Origin: Lineus longissimus
Taxonomy: Eukaryota; Nemertea; Pilidiophora; Heteronemertea; Lineidae
NCBI RefSeq assembly: GCF_910592395.1
Contig: NC_088313.1
Coordinates: 19,484,437-19,548,436 of the forward strand
Reading direction: 5' to 3'
Length of the DNA stretch: 64,000 nucleotides
This document shows, piece after piece, positions 61,850-64,000 of the stretch; within the stretch, counting starts at the first letter, position 1, and each line of letters begins with the position of its first letter. The notes under the pieces are model-generated. The model searched no databases. It was not told the DNA's origin and saw nothing but the letters and a program-made list of their open reading frames with translations. The translations under genes and the position numbers were made by a program.

Positions 61850-63998
61850 ATGCCGAACCCAAATGTCCCAGTCATACCAAATCACGGAGTGACATCTTCA
61901 AGATTTGCAAGTAACTCATCTTCGAGTCCAAGTCCAAGGAAGACAGAATCAGCTGACATATTTTCATCGGACAGCCCTGACGTTAGGCCTACCAAAGACA
62001 GACAGCGCCCTTTCAGTTCCAAGTCGAATGAGAGCCAAGACCCGACAAGCCCTCTCATAGACCGCATCAGGAAATCTTTCGCAATTTGTATGTATCCTGA
62101 CGGAGAAAGTGTCATAGACCCAAAAAATACTGTTCCTTCAGAACCTTCTGCCAGTACTGGTTATGAAGAAATCGTTCCAACACCGTCACCATCAGAAGGT
62201 ATGAACAAAAACGATGGCGAAGAGGTTGCACTTGTTCTTGTAGAAAGCGAACCAGAAGTGCGTGTTTTAACGCCGAGTTCACTGAAACCTGTACCAGGTG
62301 ATATCATCAGACGATCGAAAGAAGTCAAGAAGCAATTTACTGAACCTCAGGATTTAAACTTGGATATTATCGGGAAACTTTTAACCCTCTCTCCTCCGAA
62401 AACTGAGGAGGAACTGAAAGTATTGGAGTCGGCTTTGGAGAAAGAGGAAGAGGTCAACCTCGTACAGGCGAATATGGCTGACGCTTTAGGAGGCAGGGCT
62501 TGGGAGTTAGTCACTGAAGAAAGGGCTTGCTCTGGCGAGAGAGATGACGCAATGCCAGGGTCTGTCTCTGATATTCGATCACCCAGGGTCACAACATGTC
62601 GTCTGTTAAAGTTAGACATCGATGCTGAGAGAAAGAAATTGGGCAATAAGAGTATTGAGAAATTAAGGAAGGTAGAGGGAAAAAGACAGAAACTCCTTCA
62701 AAAGAAACGGATATGTATGAAGGGCAAACACGGACAGAAAGATCAGGTAAATAATGCTTGTTCCTTCAAATTGATTCGACGTCGTTGAAAGCTAATTTTG
62801 GCAATTTATGAATTTGGGCCCAAAGCCTAAATAGACAGTCGTCTCACCATCCGGCACGTGGTAAAGTTTTATGAAAAAAGCTTCAACTAACCTGACTGTC
62901 TGCTCAATGCATTGTAATATTTTTTTGAATAACACCTAAATAATTTTTTATTTTTGCTCATTAGCAAACTGAGAACGATATCAAAATCAAAATCGTGGAC
63001 CAGGAATTGAAACAGCTTCAAGCGGCTATGAAACGTGAAGAGATGTTAAAGGAAAGAAAGGCCAGGCTCATGGAGGCGATAGAGAGACAAAACCGCATAT
63101 CGAGTGCGGTAGGTCAAAATATTTTTTTCTGCTCAAAATGAAGTAAAAACCATCAGCGCCCCCCCCCCCTCCCCACCCCAAAAAAATTTTGGCTTTGAAA
63201 AATTTTCCGAATTTTGAAGTTTTGAAAAAATTCAACTCTGTAGAGAGATGAAAAATTTCTGAGTCCAAATAATTTTTTCACTTGTTTTTTTCTGCTCAAA
63301 ATGAAAAAAGACCATCTGCCCCAAAAATATTTTGGCTTTGAAAATTTTTCAGAATTATATACTTATGAAAAAATTCAACTCTAAAGGATGAAAAAATTTC
63401 TTGCGACTCTGGCACCCATCGCGGGATACATCAACCACATCCATCGGGTGTGTTCGTCATATCGACACATTCGTCGTTTGCCTCCAACATTCTCCTGCTG
63501 CCGCTCCATCAAGATATCTTGGGGACCCTTGCTGGTTCTATTCGTCACAGAACTCATATTCATGCTTTTTGTATTTTGAGATATTTTGCACGGAAAAAGT
63601 GTGTCGTTGCTTTGCATTGATAATTTGTTTCTCCCCAGAAACTCGTTGATGAATTTATCACTGCGGAAAAGGAGGAAGACGGAGAAAAAAGACGGGAAGA
63701 CGCCGAAGAAAAGGAAGAAGAGGCCAGATTGCGGGAAACAAAAGCTAGGAGCATGGAAGAAGAAGAAAGCACAGACAAGGAAGAAAACGATGATGAACCG
63801 TTTAACATTGATTTGGATCCCGAGATTGAAGCCTTGATGGCGGAATATCAAATAAGTCCAACTTCTAGTCAGAAAGAGCGTATGTTAAACGAGATTGCGG
63901 CATCAGTAGTTCAAGACGAAAAGACTCGCGCTGAGAAGGTGAAGTCGTTCATGAGAAAGACATTTTCGAGGCAAAGGAATAAAGTCACACCTCTGTGA
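61850..63998 (+). CDS. Charged coiled-coil protein of unknown function
   Basis: Three exons (61850-62746, 62965-63108, 63639-63998; 1401 nt, 466 aa), all phase 0, stop TGA two bases before the window end. Residues 1-170 are Ser/Pro/Asp rich and probably disordered (SSSSPSPRKTESADIFSSDS). From about residue 175 the protein is helical: EEELKVLESALEKEEEVNLV, EKLRKVEGKRQKLLQKKR, then the whole of exon 2 (DQELKQLQAAMKREEMLKER). Exon 3 is a Glu/Lys-rich coiled coil, ending in a basic tail (SFMRKTFSRQRNKVTPL). The start is the first ATG of the frame. I do not recognise a family; a cytoskeletal or ciliary coiled-coil protein is possible but not shown. Confidence 0.75.
63110..63403 (+). repeat. AT-rich dispersed repeat, two tandem units
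   Basis: Two units of about 170 bp, each with ttttttctgctcaaaatgaa, a ccatc(a/t)gc block, aaaattttggctttgaaaa and aaaaaattcaactct. The same family occurs at 9838-10022 and 3730-3812. It lies in the last intron of the coiled-coil gene. The first unit has a C-rich expansion. Confidence 0.65.
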
Positions 63999-64000
63999 CA

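Overview
This is invertebrate animal nuclear DNA. Genes are split into many short exons with GT-AG introns and spaced by MITE-like elements, minisatellites and tRNA-derived repeats. Motifs such as acatgta and aggcctac recur throughout, and the proteins look like marine invertebrate homologues of human families. I cannot name the species; a non-vertebrate deuterostome or a spiralian such as a mollusc or brachiopod would fit. All gene models below were built by hand from splice sites and reading phase, and every complete model closes in frame.

Layout. (1) 1479-18952, plus strand: the 3' 30 exons (1369 codons) of a DOCK1/2/5-class Rac guanine-nucleotide exchange factor, with the 5' part outside the window. 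(2) 19000-24450: 3' UTR and intergenic DNA with two foldback elements and a 49-bp minisatellite. (3) 24453-28949, minus strand: a five-exon SLC16 (monocarboxylate-transporter-type) carrier of 518 aa. (4) 28950-32486: intergenic DNA with a 355-bp inverted-repeat element. (5) 32487-59479, minus strand: one giant gene of 55 exons encoding a predicted 3521-aa type I membrane protein. (6) 60208-61194, minus strand: a 119-aa Ly6-like, probably GPI-anchored protein. (7) 61850-63998, plus strand: a 466-aa charged coiled-coil protein of unknown function, divergent from gene 6.

The giant gene is the most unusual item. Its ectodomain alternates arrays of a two-exon, cysteine-framed, probably helical repeat (12 units) with two modules resembling the von Willebrand D plus EGF region of VWDE proteins. 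A single membrane helix follows, then a 663-aa cytoplasmic tail with its own internal repeats. A nearly identical 1.48-kb tandem duplication inside the gene copies four exons (182 codons) in frame, so the receptor appears to have lengthened very recently. In the helical arrays every phase-2 intron lies exactly two bases after a conserved Cys codon, which shows how the array grew by exon duplication.

The genes do not form an obvious pathway. DOCK1 acts on cytoskeletal signalling, the SLC16 protein on solute transport, and the giant and Ly6-like proteins at the cell surface.
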